A DNA stretch of 64,000 nt, taken from NCBI RefSeq assembly GCF_900169165.1, contig NZ_FXYY01000009.1, positions 90,155 through 154,154 on the forward strand, written 5' to 3'. Positions 38,747 through 49,258 of the stretch are shown here, piece by piece. Source of the DNA: Brevibacterium linens ATCC 9172. Lineage in GTDB: Bacteria; Actinomycetota; Actinomycetes; Actinomycetales; Brevibacteriaceae. Numbering within the stretch: the first letter of the stretch is position 1; each line of letters starts with the position of its first letter. Position numbers and translations under genes: made by a program. The notes under the pieces are model-generated. The model ran no database searches and had not been told where the DNA came from. It was given only the letters and a program-made list of their open reading frames with translations.

Positions 38747-40240
38747 TCACTGTCCGTCTTCGCGAACCTTCTTCCCGCGGTCCTGCCAGAACTTTGCGGT
38801 GGTCACCTCGTCGGTGCCGTCCCAGGCGTCGACATCGGTGTTGATGCGCTTGAACGTGGGCAGATCGCCGCGGTGGAAGACGGGTTCGAAGCCGGCTCGA
38901 CGCTGCTGCTGATAGTTCTTCAGCAGCGAGAACACCAGCGGCGAGAGCATCAGCAGAGCGAAGAGGTTGATGAGCGCCATGATCGCCATGAAGATGTCCG
39001 CGGCAGTCCAGACCAGGTCGAGCGCCGCGATCGCACCGATGAACACCGAGACCATGACGATGACCTGATACACCCGCAACGCGGCGCGGTTCGTCGTCAG
39101 ATGCTCGATGTTCGCTTCGCCGTAGTAGTAGTTGCCGAGGATCGACGAGAACGCGAAGAGGAAGATCGCGAAAGTGAGGAAGTGGATCGCCCACTGCCCG
39201 AGCTGACCGCTCAGAGCCGTCTGTGTGAGCTGGATGCCCTCGGCAGAGCTGCCGTACTCCGGGTTCGACAGCAGGATGATGAACGCGGTGATCGAGCAGA
39301 CGAGGATCGTATCGAAGTACACGCCCAGCGCCTGCACGAAGCCCTGCTTGGCCGGGTGCGACGCCGATGCGGTGGCTGCCGCGTTCGGGACCGAACCGAT
39401 ACCGGCCTCGTTGGAGAACAGACCGCGCTGCACACCGATGAGCATGATCGAACCCAACGTGCCGCCGGCGAGCGAATGCATGCTGAACGCGTCAGCGAAG
39501 ATCGTCGCGATCATCGACGGAACGGCACCGATGTTCATCGCCACGACGATGATGCCGACGATGAGGTAGAGACCGGCCATGATCGGCACCAGATAAGCCG
39601 AGATGTTCGAGATGCGCTTGGCACCGCCGGCGAAGATCGCGAATGCGGCGACGGCGATGATGGCACCGGCGACCGCGGCGAAGACGCCGTCCGAATTCTC
39701 GACTCCGAAGGATGCGCCGACGGCGTCGACGATGGAGTTCGACTGCACGGAGTTGAACACGACGCCGTAGGTGATGGCGACGATGACGGCGAAGAGCAAT
39801 CCGAGCCACTTCATGTTCAGCCCGTGCTTGATGTAATAGGCGGGGCCGCCGCGGAAGTTCGGGCCGTCCTTGAGTTTGTACAGCTGGCCGAGGGCGGACT
39901 CGGCGAAGGCCGTGGCCCCGCCGACGATGGCCGTCAGCCACATCCAGAACATCGCCCCCGGACCGCCGAGCGAGATCGCCAATGCGACACCGGCGATGTT
40001 CGCCGTCCCCACTCGCGAGGCCGCGGAGATCGAGAAGGCGCGGAACGGCGAGATGTTCCGGTTGCCCTCGGAATCCCGTCCGCCCGGCTCCGTCAAGGTG
40101 CGGAGCATCTCGGGCAGCAGGCGGATCTGCACCACTCCCGTGCGGATCGTGAAATACAGACCAGTGGGGATGAGAACAGCTACAAGTATGTATGACGATA
40201 CGGTGCTGACACTGTCGAATGCACTCTGGAGCATCTCCAT
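38747..40240 (-). CDS. Sodium:alanine (AGCS) family amino-acid symporter (497 aa)
   Basis: This integral membrane transporter of about 10-11 helices has the AGCS signature G-P-AFRAFSISAASRVGTANIAGVA near residue 70, and GIGSVPNAAATASASHP further on. Members import alanine or glycine with Na+. ATG 40240 follows AAGGAGG. The C-terminal tail is hydrophilic and charged. It is monocistronic; the substrate among small neutral amino acids is not determined. Confidence 0.93.
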   Translation of the reverse strand: MEMLQSAFDSVSTVSSYILVAVLIPTGLYFTIRTGVVQIRLLPEMLRTLTEPGGRDSEGNRNISPFRAFSISAASRVGTANIAGVALAISLGGPGAMFWMWLTAIVGGATAFAESALGQLYKLKDGPNFRGGPAYYIKHGLNMKWLGLLFAVIVAITYGVVFNSVQSNSIVDAVGASFGVENSDGVFAAVAGAIIAVAAFAIFAGGAKRISNISAYLVPIMAGLYLIVGIIVVAMNIGAVPSMIATIFADAFSMHSLAGGTLGSIMLIGVQRGLFSNEAGIGSVPNAAATASASHPAKQGFVQALGVYFDTILVCSITAFIILLSNPEYGSSAEGIQLTQTALSGQLGQWAIHFLTFAIFLFAFSSILGNYYYGEANIEHLTTNRAALRVYQVIVMVSVFIGAIAALDLVWTAADIFMAIMALINLFALLMLSPLVFSLLKNYQQQRRAGFEPVFHRGDLPTFKRINTDVDAWDGTDEVTTAKFWQDRGKKVREDGQ

Positions 40241-40580
40241 TGAACTGCGCCTCCTTCGGCAATCGTGCTGGAGAGGATCGGAGGTGCGGAAAGCGAGAAC
40301 TCCGTCCGGGGTTATCCCCAGTCTGCCACCCCACCCCCTGCCGGTGTGGCATCGGCCCCTGCTGTGAGTGATGCCGGTGGTTCGCAGCCGAGTCAGCATC
40401 GGCTCAGGCGACGGCCAGTGCCGACACCGGCAGGATTCATGTCCCGTCCACTCGCGCATCACCCGGGCCTTGCTCGGGCCGCCTAGTCTGGGCGGCCTAG
40501 TACTCATCGTTCGGTCGCCTAAGCAGCAGTTGGATCCGGTGCCCGAACGCCACCCGCAGTCTCCGTGGAGGAGTTCTGAA
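40241..40580. promoter_or_regulatory. 340-bp divergent spacer, symporter / phosphodiesterase
   Basis: It must contain both divergent promoters, but no consensus box is convincing. Two similar GC(C/G)GCCTAGT decamers lie at about 40478-40502. No gene seen. Confidence 0.4.
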
Positions 40581-41441
40581 ATGCCCATCACCCTCGCCAC
40601 CCCCACGTCCGATCCCTCGCCCAGAGATCTCAGCACCGGCATCGCCGACACCGTGATCGATCCTGCCCGCGTTCGGGTTCCGCCCCTGGTCATCGCACAC
40701 CGAGGTGCGTCCGCCGAGTGGCCGGAGAACACGATCCCCGCGTTCATCGCCGGCATCGACCAGGGCGCAGACATGATCGAAGCCGACGTCCACATGAGTG
40801 CCGACGGCGAGCTCGTGATCATGCACGACACCACCGTCGATCGCACGACCGACGCCCGCACCCTGTACCCGAATCGCGAAGACCGCAGAATCGCCGGCAT
40901 GAATGCCGCCCAGATCGCCACGCTCGATGCCGGAAGCTGGAAGGGTGAGGAGTTCGCAGGTGTCCGCGTGCCCCGCCTCGCCGAGGTGCTCACCCTCGCC
41001 CACGACACCCGCACCGGCCTGCTGCTCGAGGTCAAGCATCCCGAGGTCTATCCCGGAATCGCCGAGGCGGTCCTGTCCGCCCTGCGCGCCGTGCCGAATT
41101 ACCTCGAGCGGGCTTTGGCCGCGGGCATGCTCGTCGTCCAGTCCGCGAACTGGGCATTCGTCGCCGAATTCCACGCGCTCGCCCCGGAGATCCCGGTCGG
41201 TGTGCTCGGGCGTCCGTGCCCGGACGAACTCCAGGACTTCGCCGACTGGGTCGACCAGGTCAACCCGGAATTCTGTGCCGCCGACGAGGACTTCCTCACC
41301 GCCATCCACGAGCTCGGAATGACGAGTCTGGTGTGGACCGTCGACGACATCGGCGAGATGGAACGGGCCATCGATGTCGGCGCCGATGGCATCATCACCA
41401 ACGCCCCCGACCGCCTCGTCGAGGTCGTCGAAGCACTCTGA
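40581..41441 (+). CDS. Glycerophosphodiester phosphodiesterase family protein (286 aa)
   Basis: GDPD enzymes hydrolyse glycerophosphodiesters to glycerol-3-phosphate and an alcohol. The catalytic motif is IAHRGASAEWPENTIPAF (His about residue 38) with EADVHMSADGELVIMHD (acidic metal ligands and second catalytic His). LLLEVKHPE carries a further acidic ligand. No signal peptide is visible, so it is probably cytoplasmic. ATG 40581 follows GTGGAGGAG. It converges on the next gene with a 24-bp gap. Confidence 0.92.
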   Translation: MPITLATPTSDPSPRDLSTGIADTVIDPARVRVPPLVIAHRGASAEWPENTIPAFIAGIDQGADMIEADVHMSADGELVIMHDTTVDRTTDARTLYPNREDRRIAGMNAAQIATLDAGSWKGEEFAGVRVPRLAEVLTLAHDTRTGLLLEVKHPEVYPGIAEAVLSALRAVPNYLERALAAGMLVVQSANWAFVAEFHALAPEIPVGVLGRPCPDELQDFADWVDQVNPEFCAADEDFLTAIHELGMTSLVWTVDDIGEMERAIDVGADGIITNAPDRLVEVVEAL

Positions 41442-41465
41442 TCGACGAGGAACCGGTCGACGGGG

Positions 41466-41918
41466 TCACTCGTGCGGTGCGCGTGCCACGTCGCGCAGCG
41501 CTGACTTCCACGTCGCGGGATCGGTCACGGGGAAGCTCCTGCCGGTGACCTCCTCGGCGAGGATCCGGACGAAATGATTCTTCGTCCCGGCCTGCAGCGG
41601 GGAGACGTCGAGGGAGACGGTGTCGCGCAGTTCGTCGGGAGCTTTGATCTCCTTCGCATCGCCTTTGACGACGACGCTGAATGCGGTCTGCCCGTCGAGG
41701 CCGTCGATTTCGAAGGCGACGCGAGGATGGCTCCGGACGGCGTCGATCTTCGTGCCATCACCGGTGCGGATGATGAGAGCGGAATGTTCGACGGTGCAGT
41801 TCACCGGGAAGATCTCCGGGGCACCATCGACGATGACAGCCAGGCGACCGACGGAGGCGGATCGCAGGAGGTCCCAGCAGTCCGTGGCGTCGAGCGTCCA
41901 GGGTGATTCGGCGTTCAT
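41466..41918 (-). CDS. Pyridoxamine-5'-phosphate-oxidase-fold FMN/F420-binding family protein (150 aa)
   Basis: A short split-barrel protein: LDATDCWDLLRSASVGRLAVIVDGAPEIFPVN is the typical start, followed by IIRTGDGTKIDAVRSHPRVAFEID. Such proteins bind FMN, F420 or haem and are usually not true PNPOx. ATG 41918 follows GACAGGAGAA. The promoter region carries a BlaI/MecI-like palindrome at 41975-41991. Confidence 0.82.
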   Translation of the reverse strand: MNAESPWTLDATDCWDLLRSASVGRLAVIVDGAPEIFPVNCTVEHSALIIRTGDGTKIDAVRSHPRVAFEIDGLDGQTAFSVVVKGDAKEIKAPDELRDTVSLDVSPLQAGTKNHFVRILAEEVTGRSFPVTDPATWKSALRDVARAPHE

Positions 41919-41974
41919 TGTCGTTCTCCTGTCTCCCAGCGGCGGGCACCGGGATCGGTTCCCTCTCCACTGAG

Positions 41975-41991
41975 TTCTACATAGTGTAGAA
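41975..41991. promoter_or_regulatory. Palindromic operator TTCTACA-TAG-TGTAGAA
   Basis: A perfect 7-bp inverted repeat with a 3-nt spacer lies 57 bp before the PPOX-fold gene. The core TACA...TGTA resembles BlaI/MecI/CopY-family operators. No such regulator is encoded nearby. Confidence 0.6.
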
Positions 41992-42044
41992 GAGGGTCGG
42001 ATGCGAGGGAAGGGCTGATCGAGGACCGGACGATGCGGTCTCAG

Positions 42045-42083
42045 AAGTCGACCTCGCACGTGACAGTCGACCTCGCGCGTGAT
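42045..42083. repeat. Direct repeat before the DUF255 gene
   Basis: AGTCGACCTCGC(A/G)CGTGA occurs twice with an 18-bp period, just upstream of the DUF255 gene. Confidence 0.6.
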
Positions 42084-42107
42084 CGCTCGAAGTGAGACGC
42101 TGGGGAC

Positions 42108-44579
42108 ATGCCGAATGAACTCGCCGACTCGACCAGCCCCTACCTGCGCGCGCATGCCGACAATCCCGTGGACTGGCGGATGTGGACGAAGGACACCCTC
42201 GCCGAGGCGGCCCGCCGTGACGTCCCCCTCCTCATCTCGATCGGCTACTCCACCTGCCACTGGTGCCACGTCATGGCGCACGAATCCTTCGAGGACGAAG
42301 CGGTCGCGACGCTGATGAACGACCGGTTCGTGCCCGTGAAGATCGACCGCGAGGAACTGCCGGACATCGACGCCTATTACATGAACGCGCTGCAGGCGAT
42401 GACCGGACAGGGCGGCTGGCCGATGACGATCTTCGCCACCCCGAGCGGCAGCCCCTTCTACGCCGGCACCTATTTCCCGCCCGCGCCGCGAGGAAACCTG
42501 CCCGCCTTCACGCAGGTGCTCTCGGCCGTATCGGCGACCTGGACGGACCGCCGCGACGAAGTCAACCAGATGACGTCCCGGATGGACCGCGGGTTGGCCG
42601 AAATGGCCGATGCCGTGACGAGTGCTCTTCCCGCCGAGGCAACCGCGGAGTCATTGACCCCGGATGAACTCGATTCCGCCGCCGCGGCGCTCCTCGATTC
42701 CTACGATCCGGCCTGGGGCGGGTTCGGCGGTGCCCCGAAGTTCCCGCCGATGATGAACGTCCTCCAGCTCCTCGCGGCGTTCGTGCGCTTGGGCGGGACC
42801 GCCTCGGCGGGTGAGGGATCCGGCGACGGTGCTTCGGCGCGCCCGGGAACCGGTGGGACCGCCTCGGCGAACGAGGGAGGGGACGGGGAGCACCCGATGG
42901 ATCGGGTCCGGGCCGAAGGCCGGCTCGGGTGGCTCGGTGCGGACGGGCACCTGACCGGTGAGCTCGTCCTCGACTGCCTCATCGCCGTGCGCTCGACCTT
43001 GGCCCGGATTGCCAGCGGCGGCATGCGCGACCAGGTGCGCGGCGGGATCGCCCGCTACAGTGTCGACCGGCAGTGGTTCGTGCCGCACTTCGAGAAGATG
43101 CTCTACGACAACGCCCTCTACCTGCGTGCCGTCGTCGCCTGGGCGAAGGTCGAACGCGCCCTGGACCCGAGGTCGAAATGGCTCGCCCTGGCCGAACGGG
43201 AAATCGCCGATACTGCGAACTTCCTGATCAGCGACCTGTCGACCGATGACGGGTTCATCGCCGCGCTCGACGCGGATTCGCTCAACCCGGCGGGAGTCTC
43301 CGAAGAGGGCGCGGCGTATGTCTTCACTCCCGAAGAATTCGCTGAAGCCGGGCAGGCCGGTCTGCTCGGGCTCGTCGATTCGCCGGCCGGAGGCGAGCTG
43401 TCCGGCCAGGTCGCCGCGGCCGTGCGCATCATCGACTGGCTCGGCATGGAGGACGTGCCCTTCGACGCCGAACACCCCGCGCCCTGGGACATCGAGGCGA
43501 CGAGACGTCAGCGCGAGGTGCTCGAGCAGCTGCGCGCTCGCCGGTCCCAGCCGGCCCGTGACGAGAAGATCATCACCGAATGGAATTCCCTAGCCGTCAC
43601 CGCCCTCGCCGAGGCGGCCCTGTACTCCGGTGCGGGCGCTGAGTCCGACGGTGGTGCCGATTCGGCGGTTGGTGCGGAGTCGACCGGTGGTGCGATCACA
43701 GGAAACGCCGGATCCGCCGATTCGGCGCGATGGGCAGAAACCGCCGTGCGATTCTGGACGGCGATGGACGAACGAATCAAGCGGGCAGGAGCGAGCGCCG
43801 GTTCGGCGGAGCCTGCCGAACCGATGGAGCAGACTGGCTCGGCCTCGTTCGATGTGCGGCGCAGCTTCACCGGCGGAGTCGCCGGCCCCGGGCGGGGCGG
43901 GCTCGCCGATTGGGCGCAGACGATCACCGCTGGGATCACGGTCGGGCAGCTGTCCGGCGGGGCCGCCTTGGTGAAGGTGGGGGATCTGGTCGACCTCGCG
44001 GCGACGATGCTCGACCTCTTCACCTCCGAACGCGGGGACGGGGTCCTCGAGGCGGTCGATTCGCTCGGCGACGGGATCATCGATGTGAAGTCGGCGGACC
44101 CCGTCGACAACGCCGTGCCGTCGGGACGATCGGCGGCCGCCGAGGCGGTGCTGCTGCTCGCCGAGCTCGGCGTCGACGCTGCCACGTCCGGTGGTCCCGA
44201 ATCCGGTGCGACGTCTAGTGCGGCAGAGTCGTCAGGTGAGGCGGCCGCGCTGGATACCGGACGGCTGTTGGAAGTGAGGGATCGGCTGCTCGGGGTCTAT
44301 CGGGCATTGGCCGGTCAGGCGCCGCGCGGGTGCGGGCACGCGCTGTGGCAGGCCGAGCGGGCGCTGTCGCCCGTGCGGGTCGCCACCGGCGACGAGGCGC
44401 TGCGGACCATCGCTGCCCGGCATCCAGCGGTCACTCTGCTCACCGCTTCGACCGGGGTGCCCGGACCGGACGGTCGGGAGGTCGACGTCCCCGCGGGGAC
44501 GGCGATCGTGTGCCGAGGGACCTCCTGCTCACTGCCGGTGGGTACAAGCGCCGAGCTGGTGAGACTGTTGGATAGGTAG
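42108..44579 (+). CDS. DUF255 (thioredoxin-like, YyaL-type) protein (823 aa)
   Basis: The N-terminal domain is the DUF255 thioredoxin-like fold with CxxC in YSTCHWCHVMAHESFED (about residues 48-63), followed by an (alpha/alpha)6 barrel like N-acylglucosamine epimerases (GGIARYSVDRQWFVPHFEKMLYDNALY). Function in bacteria is not established. Family members are usually near 680 aa; here three Gly/Ser/Ala-rich inserts account for the excess (about 42795-42895, 43630-43735 and 44165-44250). ATG 42108 follows CTGGGGAC. Convergent with the ABC-class ATPase gene. Confidence 0.88.
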   Translation: MPNELADSTSPYLRAHADNPVDWRMWTKDTLAEAARRDVPLLISIGYSTCHWCHVMAHESFEDEAVATLMNDRFVPVKIDREELPDIDAYYMNALQAMTGQGGWPMTIFATPSGSPFYAGTYFPPAPRGNLPAFTQVLSAVSATWTDRRDEVNQMTSRMDRGLAEMADAVTSALPAEATAESLTPDELDSAAAALLDSYDPAWGGFGGAPKFPPMMNVLQLLAAFVRLGGTASAGEGSGDGASARPGTGGTASANEGGDGEHPMDRVRAEGRLGWLGADGHLTGELVLDCLIAVRSTLARIASGGMRDQVRGGIARYSVDRQWFVPHFEKMLYDNALYLRAVVAWAKVERALDPRSKWLALAEREIADTANFLISDLSTDDGFIAALDADSLNPAGVSEEGAAYVFTPEEFAEAGQAGLLGLVDSPAGGELSGQVAAAVRIIDWLGMEDVPFDAEHPAPWDIEATRRQREVLEQLRARRSQPARDEKIITEWNSLAVTALAEAALYSGAGAESDGGADSAVGAESTGGAITGNAGSADSARWAETAVRFWTAMDERIKRAGASAGSAEPAEPMEQTGSASFDVRRSFTGGVAGPGRGGLADWAQTITAGITVGQLSGGAALVKVGDLVDLAATMLDLFTSERGDGVLEAVDSLGDGIIDVKSADPVDNAVPSGRSAAAEAVLLLAELGVDAATSGGPESGATSSAAESSGEAAALDTGRLLEVRDRLLGVYRALAGQAPRGCGHALWQAERALSPVRVATGDEALRTIAARHPAVTLLTASTGVPGPDGREVDVPAGTAIVCRGTSCSLPVGTSAELVRLLDR

Positions 44580-44589
44580 GTCGCGGACG

Positions 44590-46344
44590 TCAGCGTTCGA
44601 GGTTCAACCCGCGGTAGCGGTTGAGAGCGGCGGCGATCTCCTGCCGGCGCGGCCGGGTCAGGTGGCCCGGATGGTCGCGGTGGCCCGTGATTCCGTCGAG
44701 GCCTTCGGCATCGAGCATGTCCTCGATCTCGGCCAACGCCTCGGTCAGTGAGGTGCGTCCGTCGAAGATCTCCGCGAGGTATTCGAGGGCTTCGGCCACG
44801 CCCGCCGCCTGCTGCGTGTCGATGAGTTGAGCGATGGCGATGAGGTCGATGAATTCGCGGCCGAACTGGATCCGATCGGATCCCTTCGCTCGGGCGGTCT
44901 TCGTCTTCGACGACGGTCGCAGCGCTTTCGCCGTCGGCACACGCGGTGCGGCGGTGAAAGCGGGGGCAGCTGGGGAGTCTGAACCGGAGTCAGGGCTGAG
45001 GTCGGTGGCGGTGACTCCGACGAGGTCGTGTGCCTGGTTCGTGACTTCGCGGGGGACATAGGCGTCGAGGGCGATGACGTGGTCGGCGACTTCGAAGAAC
45101 GCGCTCGATCCGCCGGCGACGAGCACCGTGGATACGCCCTGCTCGGTCAGCAGAGGACGGACGCGGTCGACGAACGGGGTGATCGGTTCCCGTTCGGCGG
45201 GGATGAGCGCGCGCATGCGTTCGTCGCGGATCATGAAGTTCGTCGCCGAGGTGTCCTCGTCGATGAGCAGGGTGCGTGCACCCGCCTCGATCGCTTCGAC
45301 GAGGTTGGCCGCCTGCGAGGTCGATCCGCTGGCGTTCGTGGTGGAGAAGGATCTCGTGTCAGTGCCCGAGGGTAGGTTGTTGATGAACGCCGAGATGTCG
45401 TCGCCGGTCACGGCGCGACCGTCCTCGGCTCGGATGGAGGTGGCAGTCGGGTCGCTGATGACCCATTCGCGCCCGTCGCCGGCGATATGCGGGTAGACGC
45501 CGCGTTCGAGCGCGCGCAGAATCGTCGACTTCCCGTGATAGCCGCCTCCGACGATGACGGTGACCCCGCGGGGAATGCCCATGCCGGTGACGCTGTGGCC
45601 GCTGGAGAGATCGACCGTGTGTTCGAGTTCGGGAGGGGAGGTGAAGGCCACCGCATCGGAGGATGTCATCGGCAGGTCCGAATCCCCGGATTTCCGCGGC
45701 AGAATCGCCCCGTTGCCGATGAACCCGATGAGTCCGGCCTCGCCGAGTCGGCTGCGCAGTTCCAGCTGATCCCGGTGCAGCTGGACGTGGTCGGCGAGCC
45801 CGTGGGCCGATGGGGCGGGAGTGTTCCCTCCCCTGCCTGCCGGGGCGTCCGACCAGCGGTCGAAGAGAAAGAGTCGTTCGGCGAATTCGGGCAGATCGCG
45901 AGTGAGGATGTCGGCGGCCTGGTGGCCGAGGATGCGGCGGCCGCGGGCCGGAAGGTTGACGAGCAGACGTGCCTCGAGCCCGGCGTCGTCGATGAGGATG
46001 TTCGTCCGTTCGAGGATCTCCTGCCCGGGGCGGCCGAGGATCAGTGCGCGTTGATCGAGCTTCGCGAGCACCTCATTGCCGGCACGGAGAAGGTAGTCGG
46101 CCGCCGCGATGCGATCGGCGCGCTCGGTGGTGAGCTCAAGCGGAACCTTCGCATCGGCACGATCGACACGGACCCGGACCTTCGACGGGGAGGCGAACGG
46201 ATCGGCTTGGACCCGATCGATGAACACGGTGACCGGTCCGAAGGTGTAGCGGCCGCGGATCTGTTTGAGATTGCCGTAGCTGCGACCGTCGAGGGTGTGC
46301 AGAGTGGAGGCGAGATTCGACTGACGTGAACTCATCTCACTCAT
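44590..46344 (-). CDS. Predicted ABC-class ATPase (COG3044-like, ~584 aa)
   Basis: This soluble protein has an ABC-class P-loop GGGYHGKSTILRALERGVYPH (about residue 262; GGxxHGKST variant) and a Walker B-like RTLLIDEDTSATNFMIRD. The remainder matches 'predicted ATPase of the ABC class' proteins of unknown role. It lacks membrane segments. ATG 46344 or 46335 (after GAGTGAG) are both possible. A C-terminal Ala/Ser/Pro-rich linker at about residues 460-500 precedes a helical tail. It is followed upstream on the same strand by an amidohydrolase 22 bp away, so probably cotranscribed. Confidence 0.82.
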   Translation of the reverse strand: MSEMSSRQSNLASTLHTLDGRSYGNLKQIRGRYTFGPVTVFIDRVQADPFASPSKVRVRVDRADAKVPLELTTERADRIAAADYLLRAGNEVLAKLDQRALILGRPGQEILERTNILIDDAGLEARLLVNLPARGRRILGHQAADILTRDLPEFAERLFLFDRWSDAPAGRGGNTPAPSAHGLADHVQLHRDQLELRSRLGEAGLIGFIGNGAILPRKSGDSDLPMTSSDAVAFTSPPELEHTVDLSSGHSVTGMGIPRGVTVIVGGGYHGKSTILRALERGVYPHIAGDGREWVISDPTATSIRAEDGRAVTGDDISAFINNLPSGTDTRSFSTTNASGSTSQAANLVEAIEAGARTLLIDEDTSATNFMIRDERMRALIPAEREPITPFVDRVRPLLTEQGVSTVLVAGGSSAFFEVADHVIALDAYVPREVTNQAHDLVGVTATDLSPDSGSDSPAAPAFTAAPRVPTAKALRPSSKTKTARAKGSDRIQFGREFIDLIAIAQLIDTQQAAGVAEALEYLAEIFDGRTSLTEALAEIEDMLDAEGLDGITGHRDHPGHLTRPRRQEIAAALNRYRGLNLER

Positions 46345-46366
46345 GCTACTGGGCGCAGATGAACGC

Positions 46367-47158
46367 CTACTCAGCGGATGACGGTTCGAGGCCGTAGAAC
46401 CTCGCCGCATTCGACCAGAACACGGCGTCCGCCTCGGCGGGGGTGAGCACCTGGCGGAGGAGGGCGAAATCAGCATCGGCGAAGGGGCGACGCGCCCGCG
46501 TCGACGGCAGATCCGTGCCCACCATGAGCGCGGTCGGGTCGGTGTCGACGATGCGACGGACCGCCTCGGCGGGGTTGAGTTCCACGCGACCGAAACCGGT
46601 GGCTTTGACCTTCACCCCGGCCTCGACGAGGCGCAGCAGGGTGGGCAGTCCGTCCTCGTGCATGCCCAGGTGGTCGATGCTCACCGCCGGCAGTGCGGCG
46701 ATGCGTGCGGCGAGGTCGGCGTCGATGGTGCGGGCGTCGATATAGAGCTCGGCATGCCATCCGACGAGGTCATGGACCCGGCGGGCGAAGCTGTCGAGGG
46801 CATCGAGAGTGGCCGAACCACCGCGGGCGATATTGAAGCGCAGCGCCTTGATGCCGGCCTCGTCGAGGCGGCGGATCTGATCATCGGTGGTCTCATCCGG
46901 CAGCTGGGTGACACCGACATAGCTGTCGCCGAGCTGGCCCAGCGCCTCGACGAGGTACCCCTGGTCGAAGCCCTGGAACGAGCCAGAGACGACGGCACCT
47001 CCGGCGACGACGACTCCGACCTCGGGCAGGCTCTGCAGCCTCGCGCGGTAGTCGGCGACCGTGAATGGGTCGGGCAGATAGCCGTTGTTCTCGATGACCG
47101 GATGGGTCGGATCGATGATGTGCAGATGCGCGTCGAAGGCACGCTGGAGTTCGCTCAT
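46367..47158 (-). CDS. Amidohydrolase family 2 (LigI/PDC-hydrolase-like) protein (263 aa)
   Basis: A compact TIM-barrel hydrolase opening with FDAHLHIIDP (HxH), then SIDHLGMHEDGLP and VGTDLPSTRA with the final catalytic Asp. The layout matches amidohydrolase-2 lactonases/decarboxylases acting on carboxylic acids; substrate unknown. It lies 22 bp upstream of the ATPase gene on the same strand and downstream of thiC after a terminator. Confidence 0.85.
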   Translation of the reverse strand: MSELQRAFDAHLHIIDPTHPVIENNGYLPDPFTVADYRARLQSLPEVGVVVAGGAVVSGSFQGFDQGYLVEALGQLGDSYVGVTQLPDETTDDQIRRLDEAGIKALRFNIARGGSATLDALDSFARRVHDLVGWHAELYIDARTIDADLAARIAALPAVSIDHLGMHEDGLPTLLRLVEAGVKVKATGFGRVELNPAEAVRRIVDTDPTALMVGTDLPSTRARRPFADADFALLRQVLTPAEADAVFWSNAARFYGLEPSSAE

Positions 47159-47195
47159 GCCGTCAACCTACATCGCCTCCGCAACGCTCGGTCAC

Positions 47196-47245
47196 GGCGT
47201 GGCGCGTCTGTCGAATCGTGCACACTGCGATAGACGCGCCACGCC
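47196..47245 (-). terminator. Terminator after thiC
   Basis: An 18-bp stem with one mismatch (GGCGTGGCGCGTCTGTCG / CGATAGACGCGCCACGCC) and a 14-nt loop lies 12 bp after the thiC stop. Confidence 0.85.
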
Positions 47246-47256
47246 CTGAACGACGG

Positions 47257-49089
<1,833 letters not shown>

Positions 49090-49091
49090 TC

Positions 49092-49180
49092 ACTTCCTAC
49101 GCCGGTATCAACCGGATCAGGTTCTACGGTCTCGGACGATGCAGTCCGATCTCAGCCCTTGCAGCGGGCTCCCGTGGGGT
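49092..49180 (-). ncRNA. TPP riboswitch (THI element) upstream of thiC
   Basis: On the minus strand the leader contains GGGCTGAGA (about 49152-49160) and, about 30 nt on, ACCTGATCCGG then GATACCGGCGTAGGAAG (ending about 49092). These are the conserved TPP-aptamer segments (CTGAGA, ACCTGATC, and the GCCGGCGTAGGAAG-like 3' part). TPP binding would hide the thiC ribosome-binding site (TGAGGAC) that follows at once. Confidence 0.95.
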
Positions 49181-49258
49181 CGTGTAATTCGTATCACGAT
49201 TGTCGTGGTGAGGACAACCGCGGTGTCGGCGGAATCGAGTCCCGCCGGGGGTGCGAGG

